DNA from: Leptospira brenneri
GTDB taxonomy: Bacteria > Spirochaetota > Leptospiria > Leptospirales > Leptospiraceae
Direction of reading: 5' to 3'
Assembly: GCF_002812125.1 (NCBI RefSeq)
Contig: NZ_NPDQ01000001.1
Span: forward strand, 620,001-684,000
DNA length: 64,000 nt
Shown: positions 51,722-60,938 of the stretch, piece by piece
How the letters are laid out: each line of letters opens with the position of its first letter
Position numbering within the stretch: the first letter of the stretch is position 1
Notes under the pieces: model-generated
What the model saw: only the letters and a program-made list of their open reading frames with translations
What the model was told of the DNA's origin: nothing
Databases searched by the model: none
Translations under genes and position numbers: made by a program

Positions 51722-53853
51722 TTAAATTCATCCCATTTTTTGGTAATTTTGTTTTTTGTGGTTTAGTATTTTTTTCCTGTAATTTAAGCACTTCTCCTGA
51801 AGCAGTGAAAGGATATCTGGAGCTACCTACTGACTTTATAACTAATCATAAAAAACTTTCAACAAATGGTGAATGGGAATTCTATTGGGGCGAGGTTTAT
51901 GGCGAACGTTTGTTTGAAAAGATTAAAGAACCTAACAAAACTTATGTCAAGGTTCCTTCTTCCTGGAATTCTTATCGTCCAGAGGGAGAGGGTGGAGATG
52001 GTTTTGCTACATTTCGTTTAACTCTAAAGATACCAGATCCAAAAATTCGTTATTATCTTCGTGTCCAACCCGCCACTAGTTCTTATGAACTCTATATCAA
52101 TCGACAAAAGATTGCAAACTCAGGTAAAGTGGGAACTAACGAATTCGAAGCCGTTCCAAAATACCAAATTCAATATGTATCCTTTCAGCCAGAAGATTAC
52201 CAACAAGAAATACTTTTTGTTGTAAGTAACTATCATCATGCTCGTGGTGGATATAGAAAACCAATCGAAATCGGAACTAAAGAAGTCATTCAAAACGAAT
52301 CACTAATTTATTCAGCTGGAGAGGTTTTTATTTTTGGCGCTATGTTAACTATGGCGTTATACCAGCTAACAGTGTTTTTGTTTAGAAGGGAAGAAAAAAG
52401 TTCTCTTTTCTTTGCTTTGTTCTGTATGTTTACAGGACTTCGATTAATTCTGCTAGATAACTTTTATATCATTTATGCTATACCTGATTTTTCCTGGCAT
52501 TGGATGCAGGTATTGGATTATATATCGGCACCACTTCTTGTTTGTTTTTTCTTAGGGTATTTAAAGAGTTTATTTCCTGGTCGTTCGGAAGTCCCTAAGT
52601 GGATGATATATTCTTCTTGGGGGATTAGTTTTTGTTTTGTATCCTTTGTGGTTTTAACGGAAGCAAAGTTATTTACCAAGGCAAATATTTTTTCTCAAGT
52701 GATAATGTTCTTTTTTAGTATTTGTTCTTTATATGTTATTCTTAAAATTTATCGCCAAAGGAAAAGAGATAGTAGTTTAGTTTTTTACGGATCTTTGTTG
52801 CTTTTGGTTGGATCTACGCATGATTTGATGGCAGGAAACTATTGGTTTCAATCCCAACCTCTTATGCCATTTTCTTTATTTGTTTTCTTTTTATTTCAGA
52901 GTATACTACTTGCGAGAAGAAATGCTCGGTTTTATTCTTCGATGGATACTTTAACAAATGAACTTATTGAAGTAAATAATCGCTTAGAAGCATCTAATAA
53001 GGTTTATGCGAAGTTTGTACCTTTACGCCTTATCCAATTGTTTGCAAAAGTTACAAAATCAAAAGTCAAACGCGGCGATTTTATTGTAAAACAAATGTCT
53101 GTTTTGTCCTCAGATATTCGAGATTTTACCGCAATCTCAGAAACGTTAAGCCCTGAAGAAACATTTCTTTTTTTAAATGATTATTTGCGACAAGTAGGGC
53201 CTACAATTCGATCTCATAACGGATTTATTGAAAAATATGTTGGGGATGCAATTTTTGCTCTGTTTGAAAAACAACCTGAAGATGCTTTATTTGCTGCGAT
53301 AGAGATGCACAAAACGATTGCAAGGTGGAATAAGGAAACCAGACCTCACCGAGTTGGGAATATCCAAATTGGTGTCGGGATTCATTTTGGTGAACTAATG
53401 TTAGGAATTATCGGAGAGGAACAAAGGATTGAATCGGCTGTTTTATCAGACTCCATGGGTGTAGCCAATTCATTGGAATCTATGACTAAAAAATATGGTG
53501 CAAAAATCATTATTAGTTTAGATGCCTTACTCGAATTACAACATCCAGATTCTTATCCACATAGAATTTTGGATTTTATTCAAATTCCAGCAAAACAAAA
53601 GTTAATCGGGATAGCGCAAGTGTTAGTGGAAGGTGTGGAAGAGTCTTTTGATTTGAAACTGAAAACCAAAGAACAATTTGAAGCAAGTGTGAATCTTTTT
53701 TGGGATGGTGAATTCACAAAGGCAGGGGATGGTTTTCGGGCTGTTGTTGGAATCGACCCTTCCGACAAAGCGGCGAAACTATACCTGGAACGGACTGAAA
53801 TGTATGCACAAAATGGCCCTCCACCAGGATTCGGGAAAGGATTTTTGGCATAA
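51709..53853 (+). CDS. 7TM class III adenylate cyclase subunit, C1-like (lacks base-recognition and transition-state residues)
   Basis: 714 residues from ATG 51709, inside the end of the previous gene; TTG 51691 is an alternative. Lipoprotein signal (LVFFSC), jelly roll (about 30-195: NGEWEFYWGE, VPSSWNSYR, GFATFRLTL), seven membrane helices (about 200-400), and a cyclase domain (about 455-640). Both metal Asp are present (Asp469 and Asp513, 44 apart as in other class III cyclases) with Lys509. The base-recognition Thr is Ala577, the transition-state Asn is Gly584 and the Arg is Ser588 (DSMGVANSLES, normally D-x-V-N-x-A-S-R). TPR-like tail. Alone it should be inactive; with its neighbour it could form one active site. 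Confidence 0.85.
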   Translation: MGKIVKFIPFFGNFVFCGLVFFSCNLSTSPEAVKGYLELPTDFITNHKKLSTNGEWEFYWGEVYGERLFEKIKEPNKTYVKVPSSWNSYRPEGEGGDGFATFRLTLKIPDPKIRYYLRVQPATSSYELYINRQKIANSGKVGTNEFEAVPKYQIQYVSFQPEDYQQEILFVVSNYHHARGGYRKPIEIGTKEVIQNESLIYSAGEVFIFGAMLTMALYQLTVFLFRREEKSSLFFALFCMFTGLRLILLDNFYIIYAIPDFSWHWMQVLDYISAPLLVCFFLGYLKSLFPGRSEVPKWMIYSSWGISFCFVSFVVLTEAKLFTKANIFSQVIMFFFSICSLYVILKIYRQRKRDSSLVFYGSLLLLVGSTHDLMAGNYWFQSQPLMPFSLFVFFLFQSILLARRNARFYSSMDTLTNELIEVNNRLEASNKVYAKFVPLRLIQLFAKVTKSKVKRGDFIVKQMSVLSSDIRDFTAISETLSPEETFLFLNDYLRQVGPTIRSHNGFIEKYVGDAIFALFEKQPEDALFAAIEMHKTIARWNKETRPHRVGNIQIGVGIHFGELMLGIIGEEQRIESAVLSDSMGVANSLESMTKKYGAKIIISLDALLELQHPDSYPHRILDFIQIPAKQKLIGIAQVLVEGVEESFDLKLKTKEQFEASVNLFWDGEFTKAGDGFRAVVGIDPSDKAAKLYLERTEMYAQNGPPPGFGKGFLA

Positions 53854-53938
53854 AAAAGACATAGATTCGCCCCGTTTCGCGAAAAAGTTCTTGAACTTCC
53901 TTTCTAAATGAACGAGAGTCAGTAATACGGAGATTCCC

Positions 53939-55414
53939 ATGACCCAAGCCACTCTCACCCAAGCCTCTAATTCTGGAAAGGCTGTGATCCAAACAAAAAG
54001 TTTTACTCCATCTGATATTGACCGCATTTTCCAAGCGCAGAAGAAAAAGTCTTTGGAACTGCGTTTGTCGAATTTCAAAACGCGGATTCTTAAATTAAAG
54101 AAATTAAAAAATGCCGTCCTGAAATACCAAAAAGAAATCCAAACGGCTCTTCATTCCGATTTCAAAAAATCTCCTGGGGAAGTTGATATTACAGAAATCC
54201 TTCCTACCATTGCAGAAATCAACGATGCAATTCGCCATGTAAAACATTGGATGCGCCCAAAAAACGTGATGACTCCACCGACCCTACTTGGTGCGACTAG
54301 TCGCATTGTTTATGAACCTAAGGGAGTTTGCCTCATCATTGCTCCTTGGAACTATCCGTTCCATCTTGCCATTGCTCCTTTGGCTGCTGCGATTGCGGCG
54401 GGCAATACTGTCATGTTGAAACCATCTGAATTCACTCCTCATACTGCAGATGTCATTAAGGCAATGTTAAGTGAGGTGTTTTTAGAAGATGAGGTAGCTG
54501 TATTTGAAGGTGATGTTTCTGTTGCCACTGCGTTATTAGAGGCACCATTTGATCATATCTTTTTTACAGGATCTACTCCTGTTGGAAAAATTGTTATGGC
54601 TGCTGCTGCAAAAAATCTTACAAGCGTCACGCTAGAGTTAGGTGGTAAGTCTCCTTCCATTATTGCAGAAGATGCCGATATGAAAGTCGCCGCAGAAAGA
54701 ATTATGTGGGGAAAATTTCTAAATGCAGGACAAACCTGCGTGGCTCCTGATTATCTTTTGATTCCGGAAGCAAAGGTGGATGAGTTTGTAAAAAATGCAA
54801 AAGAAACCACTGAAAGTTTCTTCAAGTCCAAACCTGAAAATTTTACAGCAAGTCCTGACTTTTGCCGTATCGTCAATGCGAAGAATTTTGGAAGGGTTTC
54901 TTCTTATATAGAAGATGCAGTCAAAAAAGGTGCAAAAATTGCCTATGGTGGAGAGGTCAGAAGTTCTGATAACTTCATTTCACCAACCATTCTGACTAAC
55001 GTATCTTTAGATGCTCGTATTATGGAAGATGAAATTTTTGGGCCGTTACTTCCTATTGTGACTTACAAAACTTTGGATGAAGCCATTCACATCATCAACG
55101 AAAGACCAAAACCATTGGCGTTGTATGTTTTCACAAAGAAAAGAAGTACATCCAGATACGTGATTAAAAGAACCAGTTCCGGTGGTACAGTCATCAATGA
55201 TGTAATCCTTCATTTGGTGAATTCAAATTTACCATTTGGTGGGGTGAACCATTCAGGGCACGGTAGTTATCATGGGCTTTTTGGATTTAAAACATTTTCG
55301 CATGAAAGATCTGTTTTACAAACGCCTAAGGCATCTATTGCTAAATTGATGTATCCACCTTACTCTAGTTTTGTGAGACTCATCGTGCGGTTAACAACTA
55401 AGTTTTTCGTTTAG
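53939..55414 (+). CDS. Aldehyde dehydrogenase family protein
   Basis: 491 residues; oxidises an aldehyde to the acid with NAD(P)+. Seen: [64 protein letters not shown] (general base Glu), and the nucleophile Cys in [11 protein letters not shown]. The family subgroup (short N-terminus, hydrophobic C-terminal region [20 protein letters not shown]) is that of ALDH3-type fatty/long-chain aldehyde dehydrogenases, whose tail contacts the membrane. 85 nt after the cyclases, with an inverted repeat AAGTTC-TT-GAACTT (53885-53898) in the gap. Confidence 0.93.
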   Translation: MTQATLTQASNSGKAVIQTKSFTPSDIDRIFQAQKKKSLELRLSNFKTRILKLKKLKNAVLKYQKEIQTALHSDFKKSPGEVDITEILPTIAEINDAIRHVKHWMRPKNVMTPPTLLGATSRIVYEPKGVCLIIAPWNYPFHLAIAPLAAAIAAGNTVMLKPSEFTPHTADVIKAMLSEVFLEDEVAVFEGDVSVATALLEAPFDHIFFTGSTPVGKIVMAAAAKNLTSVTLELGGKSPSIIAEDADMKVAAERIMWGKFLNAGQTCVAPDYLLIPEAKVDEFVKNAKETTESFFKSKPENFTASPDFCRIVNAKNFGRVSSYIEDAVKKGAKIAYGGEVRSSDNFISPTILTNVSLDARIMEDEIFGPLLPIVTYKTLDEAIHIINERPKPLALYVFTKKRSTSRYVIKRTSSGGTVINDVILHLVNSNLPFGGVNHSGHGSYHGLFGFKTFSHERSVLQTPKASIAKLMYPPYSSFVRLIVRLTTKFFV

Positions 55415-55435
55415 TCTAAATTCGCTTAAAAAAAT

Positions 55436-55476
55436 GGCATTTCTTGGAGAAACTCTGAGAAGTGCCTTTGTTTGTT
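55436..55476 (+). terminator. Rho-independent terminator after the aldehyde dehydrogenase gene
   Basis: GGCATTTCT (55436-55444) pairs with AGAAGTGCC (55458-55466; one G-T pair), followed by TTTGTTTGTT. It lies 22 nt after the stop. Confidence 0.7.
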
Positions 55477-55537
55477 CTACTACAGAATCTTGTTCTTTTT
55501 ATACCCCATTACTGATAACTTTCCCCTTTGGAAACGA

Positions 55538-55551
55538 ATGATAAATATCAA
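55538..55551 (+). promoter_or_regulatory. FNR-like box upstream of the hemerythrin gene
   Basis: ATGAT-AAAT-ATCAA matches TTGAT-N4-ATCAA at nine of ten positions. It is centred 63 bases before the ATG of the tandem hemerythrin gene. TAGAAT at 55581-55586 could be a -10 box; that spacing would put the box near -48, not the ideal -41.5. Regulation by the Crp/FNR protein of this window is plausible but not shown. Confidence 0.4.
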
Positions 55552-55607
55552 TTCCTAAAATGATTCTAAATCCGTGACACTAGAATTGTGGTTATTTTTG
55601 TGGAATT

Positions 55608-56711
55608 ATGCAAAAGGATTATTCCGCGCATCTCGATTCCTTACGAATCACTTGGTTAAGTGAACCTTTCCACCTCGGAATTCCCATCATTGATCTTCAA
55701 CACGTATGGTTGGTTCATATCATTCTCGAATTGGAAGAAACGATCGTGGAATCCGAAAAGGATGGATCTGATGTTGATGTTCATTCTTCTTTCCGAAAGG
55801 CCTTAGATTATGTTGCAGAACATTTTACTTTAGAAGAAGATATTTTAGAACATTTTAATTATCCGAAATACAAAGAACATGTACAAGGGCACCGACAATT
55901 TGTCGAACGTTTAACAGAAAAATATTACGAAGCAAAAAATAACCAAATGGCAGCTTTGGGAATTTTGCAAATTCTTAAAAAATGGTTATTCCAACATATC
56001 TTACATGATGATACCGATTATGCAGAATTTTTTAAATCCAGTGGGGTTGATCTAAAGTCTTATTGTAATGAAATGTTGAAGTCTGGGAAATATCCAATTT
56101 CCAAAGAACAACTTCTTATCTATCAGAATATTGTCCAGATGGACACAAGTCATATTGCTCTTCACGAACAGTCGATAGATACTATCCAAGAAATCAGAAA
56201 TATTTGGAAAACATATAATCTCTCTACTGGAATTCCCATCATTGACTTACAACATGTTTGGCTTTTGAAGATGATTGTTGAGTTGGATCATTCTTTGAAG
56301 TTAGGAGATGGATCCAGCGAAACCTTTCAAAAGGTGATCGCTTCTGCCATCGAATATACAAAAGACCATTTTAGTGTGGAAGATAAAATCATGAGGTACT
56401 TTCGATACACGGATGTGGTGCAGCATATGAACCAACACAAACGTTTTATTGACTTTATCAAAACGAGAAACGATGAATTTAAACTAGGACATCCGCGGGC
56501 TGGTTTGCATTTGGTGCAAGATTTACGAAATTGGCTTTTGTCGCATATTGCCCTTGAGGATAAAAAAATTGGAATTGCTTTTGAAGCTCGTGTTCGGGAG
56601 CTTTCTGAGTTCACAAAAAAACTGCACCAAGCTGGCGAAATCGTCATTTCTCGGGAACAAAAAAACCTATATAAATTAGTGATGCAATCGGCTCCCGACC
56701 CGTTGGATTGA
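55608..56711 (+). CDS. Tandem bacteriohemerythrin
   Basis: 367 residues with two hemerythrin domains, each holding a di-iron site that binds O2 or NO. All seven ligands are present in both: His32, His72, Glu76, His91, His95, His130, Asp135 in the first; His216, His254, Glu258, His273, His277, His313, Asp318 in the second. The two halves share GIPIIDLQHVWL. No membrane or output domain, so storage, delivery or sensing in the cytoplasm is likely. A near-perfect FNR-like box lies upstream and a terminator before that isolates the gene. Confidence 0.92.
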   Translation: MQKDYSAHLDSLRITWLSEPFHLGIPIIDLQHVWLVHIILELEETIVESEKDGSDVDVHSSFRKALDYVAEHFTLEEDILEHFNYPKYKEHVQGHRQFVERLTEKYYEAKNNQMAALGILQILKKWLFQHILHDDTDYAEFFKSSGVDLKSYCNEMLKSGKYPISKEQLLIYQNIVQMDTSHIALHEQSIDTIQEIRNIWKTYNLSTGIPIIDLQHVWLLKMIVELDHSLKLGDGSSETFQKVIASAIEYTKDHFSVEDKIMRYFRYTDVVQHMNQHKRFIDFIKTRNDEFKLGHPRAGLHLVQDLRNWLLSHIALEDKKIGIAFEARVRELSEFTKKLHQAGEIVISREQKNLYKLVMQSAPDPLD

Positions 56712-56770
56712 TTTCCCTCGGAAATTGAATTGCCAGGTTCATTTTCCAAGAAAATCCTGTTATCAAAGCC

Positions 56771-58234
56771 ATGGAATACGAAGTCATCATCGGTCTGGAA
56801 GTGCACGTCCAGCTCAATACTCTATCAAAAATTTTTTCCACAGCCACAAATGAATTCGGTGGTAGCCCTAACACTCATATTTCCACACTTTGTGTGGCAT
56901 TACCTGGCACATTGCCAGTGTTAAACGAAGTTGTTCTTGAAAAAGCTGTTCGTGCTGGTGTGGCACTTGGATGTGAGATCACAAGATTTACAAAATTTGA
57001 TCGTAAAAACTATTTTTACCCTGACTTACCAAAAGGATATCAAATCTCTCAGTTTGATAAACCTTATGCAACCCAAGGTGGAATCCATATCAAATTGAAA
57101 GGGGAAACAGAAGAGAAATTCATTCCCTTAACAAGAATTCATATGGAAGAAGATGCGGGAAAACTTATCCACTCGCATGATCCTTCTATCAATCGTTCTT
57201 ATGTTGATTATAACCGTGCAGGAACACCGCTCATTGAAATTGTATCGGAACCAGATTTACGTTCTTCTGATGAAGCTTATGTTTACTTAAATGAATTAAA
57301 AACAATTTTACGATACATTCAAGTTTCCGATTGTAATATGGAAGAAGGGTCTCTTCGCTGTGATGCTAACGTTTCCATTCGCCCAAAAGGGGAAAAAGGG
57401 TTTCGGACTCGTGTAGAAATTAAAAACCTAAACTCTTTTAAGGCCGTCAAACAAGCAATAGACTATGAGATAGAATGGCAAAAAGATATGTATTCTCGTG
57501 GGGAAACGTTCCGCCAGATGACAAAACTTTGGGATGCGACTTTACTTAAAACCATTCCTATGCGCTCCAAAGAGATGAGCCATGACTATCGTTATTTTCC
57601 TGAACCAGATCTACCAACAATTCAAATTGCTGATTCATTCATTGAGGAGATCCGTAAAAGTTTACCTGAACTTCCGAGACAAAAAAAAGAAAGATATAAA
57701 ACAGAACTTGGACTTCCTGATTACGATGCAGAAGTATTAACAAGCGAACGTGAAATTGCTGAATACTTTGAACAAGCTCTTCTTATTTCTGGTGATGCTA
57801 AAAAAACATCCAACTGGGTAAAAGATGAAATTCTTGGAATCGTAAACAAAGAGAACATTTCCATAGAAGAATTTGCTATTGATCCTGTACGTATTGGTAA
57901 ACTTGTGAAACTCATCAATTCAGGGGAGATCACAGGAAAAATTGCAAAATCAATTTTTGAAGATATGTTAACTTCTAAGGACCAGCCAGAAGCCATTGTG
58001 GAAACAAAAGGTTTAAAAGTGGTTCGTGATGATAAAGCTTTGGAAGAAATTGTTAACCGTGTGATTGAATCACAACCTGAATCTGTAGAGGGTTGGAAAA
58101 ATGGAAAAGATCGTGTGTTAGGTGCTATCGTTGGTGGAGTGATGAAAGAAACCAAAGGGAAAGCGGATCCAAAACTTGTAAACGAACTGATCCTTGCAAA
58201 ACTTGGTCCACTTGGGGAAAAAAAGAAAGTTTAA
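56771..58234 (+). CDS. gatB: Asp-tRNA(Asn)/Glu-tRNA(Gln) amidotransferase subunit B
   Basis: 487 residues, full length. GatB holds the tRNA and the phosphorylated aminoacyl-tRNA during transamidation in the GatCAB complex. Signatures: [87 protein letters not shown], and the YqeY/helical C-terminal domain. gatA and gatC are not adjacent. Confidence 0.97.
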   Translation: MEYEVIIGLEVHVQLNTLSKIFSTATNEFGGSPNTHISTLCVALPGTLPVLNEVVLEKAVRAGVALGCEITRFTKFDRKNYFYPDLPKGYQISQFDKPYATQGGIHIKLKGETEEKFIPLTRIHMEEDAGKLIHSHDPSINRSYVDYNRAGTPLIEIVSEPDLRSSDEAYVYLNELKTILRYIQVSDCNMEEGSLRCDANVSIRPKGEKGFRTRVEIKNLNSFKAVKQAIDYEIEWQKDMYSRGETFRQMTKLWDATLLKTIPMRSKEMSHDYRYFPEPDLPTIQIADSFIEEIRKSLPELPRQKKERYKTELGLPDYDAEVLTSEREIAEYFEQALLISGDAKKTSNWVKDEILGIVNKENISIEEFAIDPVRIGKLVKLINSGEITGKIAKSIFEDMLTSKDQPEAIVETKGLKVVRDDKALEEIVNRVIESQPESVEGWKNGKDRVLGAIVGGVMKETKGKADPKLVNELILAKLGPLGEKKKV

Positions 58235-58307
58235 ACATTCGTTTGTCTTTTAGGTAAGTCACTGGTGGACAAAAAATGTATAGTCTTTGCCTGCCAGCTA
58301 GCGAAGG

Positions 58308-58901
58308 TTAGGGGAGTTCCAGTTTGTGAACTGACCCAAAATCCACAGGTGACTTGAACGCTTCTTCGTATGGAGTTCCGTTTTCTTTACAAAGAACCGC
58401 TCGGATTGGGCCGGAGTGACAAACAACAATTAAGGAAGTCAGAGATTTTTCTTTTTTCCTTTCCCATTCTAATCTTAAAGTTCCATCTTTTTTCCAATCA
58501 TCGATAAAAGAATCCACTCTGTGGATCAGATCAGTAAAGGCTTCTCCACCGGGAGCTCTTGCATTGACAAAGTCTTTCATCCACGGAATGGTTTCCTTTC
58601 TGGGAATATCTTCCCAAAGTTTTCCATCCCAATCTCCAAAATTCATTTCCCATAAACGTTCGTCAGTTGGTATTTCTGAGTGATTTGTTGGTTTCAGATT
58701 GTATTTTGTAAGTAATGCTGAAGATAATTTGAGAGCTCTCGGTGCAGGGCTCGAAAGAAAATAGTCAAAGTTAGGTGGCAAATAAGAGAATGTAGAATCG
58801 GCAGTATCTTCCACTGGATACTTCAGTGGAAAATCAGTCCTGCCATAACAAGTACCTTTGGGGGCAGTGGTTTCTGGATGGCGGATCAAATAGAGGTCCA
58901 T
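58308..58901 (-). CDS. cobC: Histidine phosphatase, probable alpha-ribazole phosphatase
   Basis: 197 residues from ATG 58901, with AGGAG seven bases upstream; the open frame extends further but only into cobS. It overlaps cobS by 16 nt. Catalytic motif [22 protein letters not shown] (R-H-P instead of the usual R-H-G), acid region [13 protein letters not shown] and the second His in [10 protein letters not shown]. Its position after cobT and cobS makes alpha-ribazole-5'-phosphate dephosphorylation, a step of cobalamin nucleotide loop assembly, the likely role. Confidence 0.82.
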   Translation of the reverse strand: MDLYLIRHPETTAPKGTCYGRTDFPLKYPVEDTADSTFSYLPPNFDYFLSSPAPRALKLSSALLTKYNLKPTNHSEIPTDERLWEMNFGDWDGKLWEDIPRKETIPWMKDFVNARAPGGEAFTDLIHRVDSFIDDWKKDGTLRLEWERKKEKSLTSLIVVCHSGPIRAVLCKENGTPYEEAFKSPVDFGSVHKLELP

Positions 58902-59713
58902 ATAAATACTCCTGAAATCCAAATACAAGTTTCTATGACTTGTTGGATCGCTCCCAAACAATCCCCCGTAAATCCACCAATCCAACGTTTCATTAATTTG
59001 TACATATAAATGAAACAAGGTATAATTAGTAGTGTACTAATCAGAAAGTTCAGGTGTAAGTAGATAAGAAATAAATAGGGAAGTAGGCCAAGTAAACTTG
59101 CGAACAAAATTTGAGGCCAAGTGATTTCTTTTGCCATCGGTTTTGCATAACCTTCTTCTTTTGCATAAGGTAGAAGTTTCATCATAAATATAGATAAAAA
59201 TCTGCTCAACGAATGTGCCGAAATAAAATAAAGATAACTACTGAGTAGGTGATGGTTTTCAGTTGAATTGATAGTGAATTGTAACCCCTTTATTTGATAC
59301 TGAGCAAAGGATTCAGACACTCCTAAAACTTTTAATAGAATCAGGAGGGATATACCAACGGCACCAAAACTCCCCACCCGACTATCCTTCATGATTCTAA
59401 GAATGTCTTCTCGTTTCCAACCACCTCCGATTCCATCACAGAAATCAGAAAATCCATCTTCATGAAAAGCACCCGTAAGAATGAGTAAGATCCCAAGGGA
59501 GATCGCAAAAGCCACTGAAGGTCCAAAGAAAGTTTGGAAAATAATAAATACAAACCATTGTAAGGTTCCAAGCAGAATGCCCACACTAGGAGAATATTTA
59601 ATTGATTTGTGTAACCATTCTTCTTGAAAACCAACCCAACTTGGGGACGGAATTCTGGATAAAAATGATAAACAAACAAAGAATAGTCGAATTTCCGTTA
59701 TGATCCAGTTCAT
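58886..59713 (-). CDS. cobS: Adenosylcobinamide-GDP ribazoletransferase
   Basis: 275 residues, six to seven membrane helices. Joins alpha-ribazole (phosphate) to adenosylcobinamide-GDP in the inner membrane, the last assembly step of cobalamin. Signatures: FLSRIPSP near the start, [37 protein letters not shown] (metal and substrate loop) and [14 protein letters not shown] near the C-terminus. Six nt after cobT. The kinase/guanylyltransferase CobU is not in the window. Confidence 0.95.
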   Translation of the reverse strand: MNWIITEIRLFFVCLSFLSRIPSPSWVGFQEEWLHKSIKYSPSVGILLGTLQWFVFIIFQTFFGPSVAFAISLGILLILTGAFHEDGFSDFCDGIGGGWKREDILRIMKDSRVGSFGAVGISLLILLKVLGVSESFAQYQIKGLQFTINSTENHHLLSSYLYFISAHSLSRFLSIFMMKLLPYAKEEGYAKPMAKEITWPQILFASLLGLLPYLFLIYLHLNFLISTLLIIPCFIYMYKLMKRWIGGFTGDCLGAIQQVIETCIWISGVFIWTSI

Positions 59714-59719
59714 AGGATA

Positions 59720-60775
59720 TTATTTTGAATCCGTATTACTAACACCAGCATCTGCAAAGGATGCCATTTCGTTTAGAAATTTTACACTAAGTTCAATGAG
59801 CGGATAGGCGGCAAGGGCTCCACTTCCTTCTCCTAATCGAAGGTTCAGTCTCAGTAGAGGTCTAATTTTCCAATGTTCAAATACAACCGTATGGCCTTCT
59901 TCTTCAGAAAGATGTGAAAAAATAGCATAATCTTGTACAGTGGAATTGAGTGCGAAGGCAATTGCAAAGGCTGCCGTTGTGATAAATCCATCCACAACAA
60001 AAGACTTTCTTTGCGATGCAGCCCCAATCATCGCCCCCGCCATCATTCCGATTTCAAATCCACCAAATTCAGAAAGGATCTCTACTGGATCTTTTAATTT
60101 TCCTGTTCTTTGAAAAGCTTCCGAAAGGATTTTGAATTTATTTTCTTTTCCGCTATTATTTAGACCAGTTCCTCTCCCAACGAGTTTTCTTAGTGGAATG
60201 TCTGTTAAATGAGATAAGATAAGAGATGCTGCTGAAGTATTACCAATTCCCATTTCACCGAATAAAAATATATTTGTTGATTCATATTTTTTTCCATTCA
60301 GAAGTTCTACACCACTTAATATGGTTTCCCTAGCTTCTTCCAATGACATTGCTTTTGACTTTAGAAAGTTGGAAGTTCCTTTTCGAATTTTTCTTTGGAT
60401 CGGTTTTGGATGATTTTCTTCCCAGTCATGATCGACTCCAGCATCTACAACTTCCACTTCGATATGACTATGTTTGGCGAAGACATTCGCACAAGCGCCA
60501 CCTGACAAAAAATTTAAAACCATCTGCCAAGTGACATCTTTCGGGTATAGGGACACCGGTTCTTCTGTAATCCCATGGTCAGCCGCAAAAAGAATGAGTT
60601 TTGGGTTTTTTAGCTCAGGAGAGAGGGTATTCTGGATTTCTGCCAATTGCAAAGCAATGGTTTCCAAATCACCCAAGGATCCCAAAGGTTTGGTTTTATT
60701 GTCTATTTTGCTACGGATGGCTTTTCGCAAAACATCCGTTACGGGAGAGATGGGTGGTAGGGAAAATGGTGACAT
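59720..60775 (-). CDS. cobT: Nicotinate-nucleotide--dimethylbenzimidazole phosphoribosyltransferase
   Basis: 351 residues from ATG 60775; the frame opens 13 codons earlier without a better signal. Makes alpha-ribazole-5'-phosphate from nicotinate mononucleotide and dimethylbenzimidazole. Seen: KPLGSLGDLETIALQLAEIQ, FAADHGITEEPVSLYPKDVTWQMVLNF, FGEMGIGNTSAAS, GRGTGLNNSGKENK and EGSGALAAYPLIE with the catalytic Glu. First gene of cobT-cobS-cobC. No cobalamin riboswitch-like structure fits in the short divergent gap to dnaE. Confidence 0.95.
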   Translation of the reverse strand: MSPFSLPPISPVTDVLRKAIRSKIDNKTKPLGSLGDLETIALQLAEIQNTLSPELKNPKLILFAADHGITEEPVSLYPKDVTWQMVLNFLSGGACANVFAKHSHIEVEVVDAGVDHDWEENHPKPIQRKIRKGTSNFLKSKAMSLEEARETILSGVELLNGKKYESTNIFLFGEMGIGNTSAASLILSHLTDIPLRKLVGRGTGLNNSGKENKFKILSEAFQRTGKLKDPVEILSEFGGFEIGMMAGAMIGAASQRKSFVVDGFITTAAFAIAFALNSTVQDYAIFSHLSEEEGHTVVFEHWKIRPLLRLNLRLGEGSGALAAYPLIELSVKFLNEMASFADAGVSNTDSK

Positions 60776-60938
60776 AAACAAAACCAATCTAAAGAAAGCA
60801 GAATCCGCTTCCATCGTTTTTGGGCTTGGACGGGACAGGGAGGTTTGGGATTTGGCAATTTGGGCCGAAAAAAATCCAAATTTTCTCCCTTGGGTCGCTT
60901 TACGTAGGAACCCATAGGAGTTACTATGTCACCAAGCC

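Noticed and set aside
60776..60938. Cobalamin riboswitch before cobT
   Set aside because: The gap of about 160 nt shows no B12-box-like sequence and is shared with the dnaE promoter.
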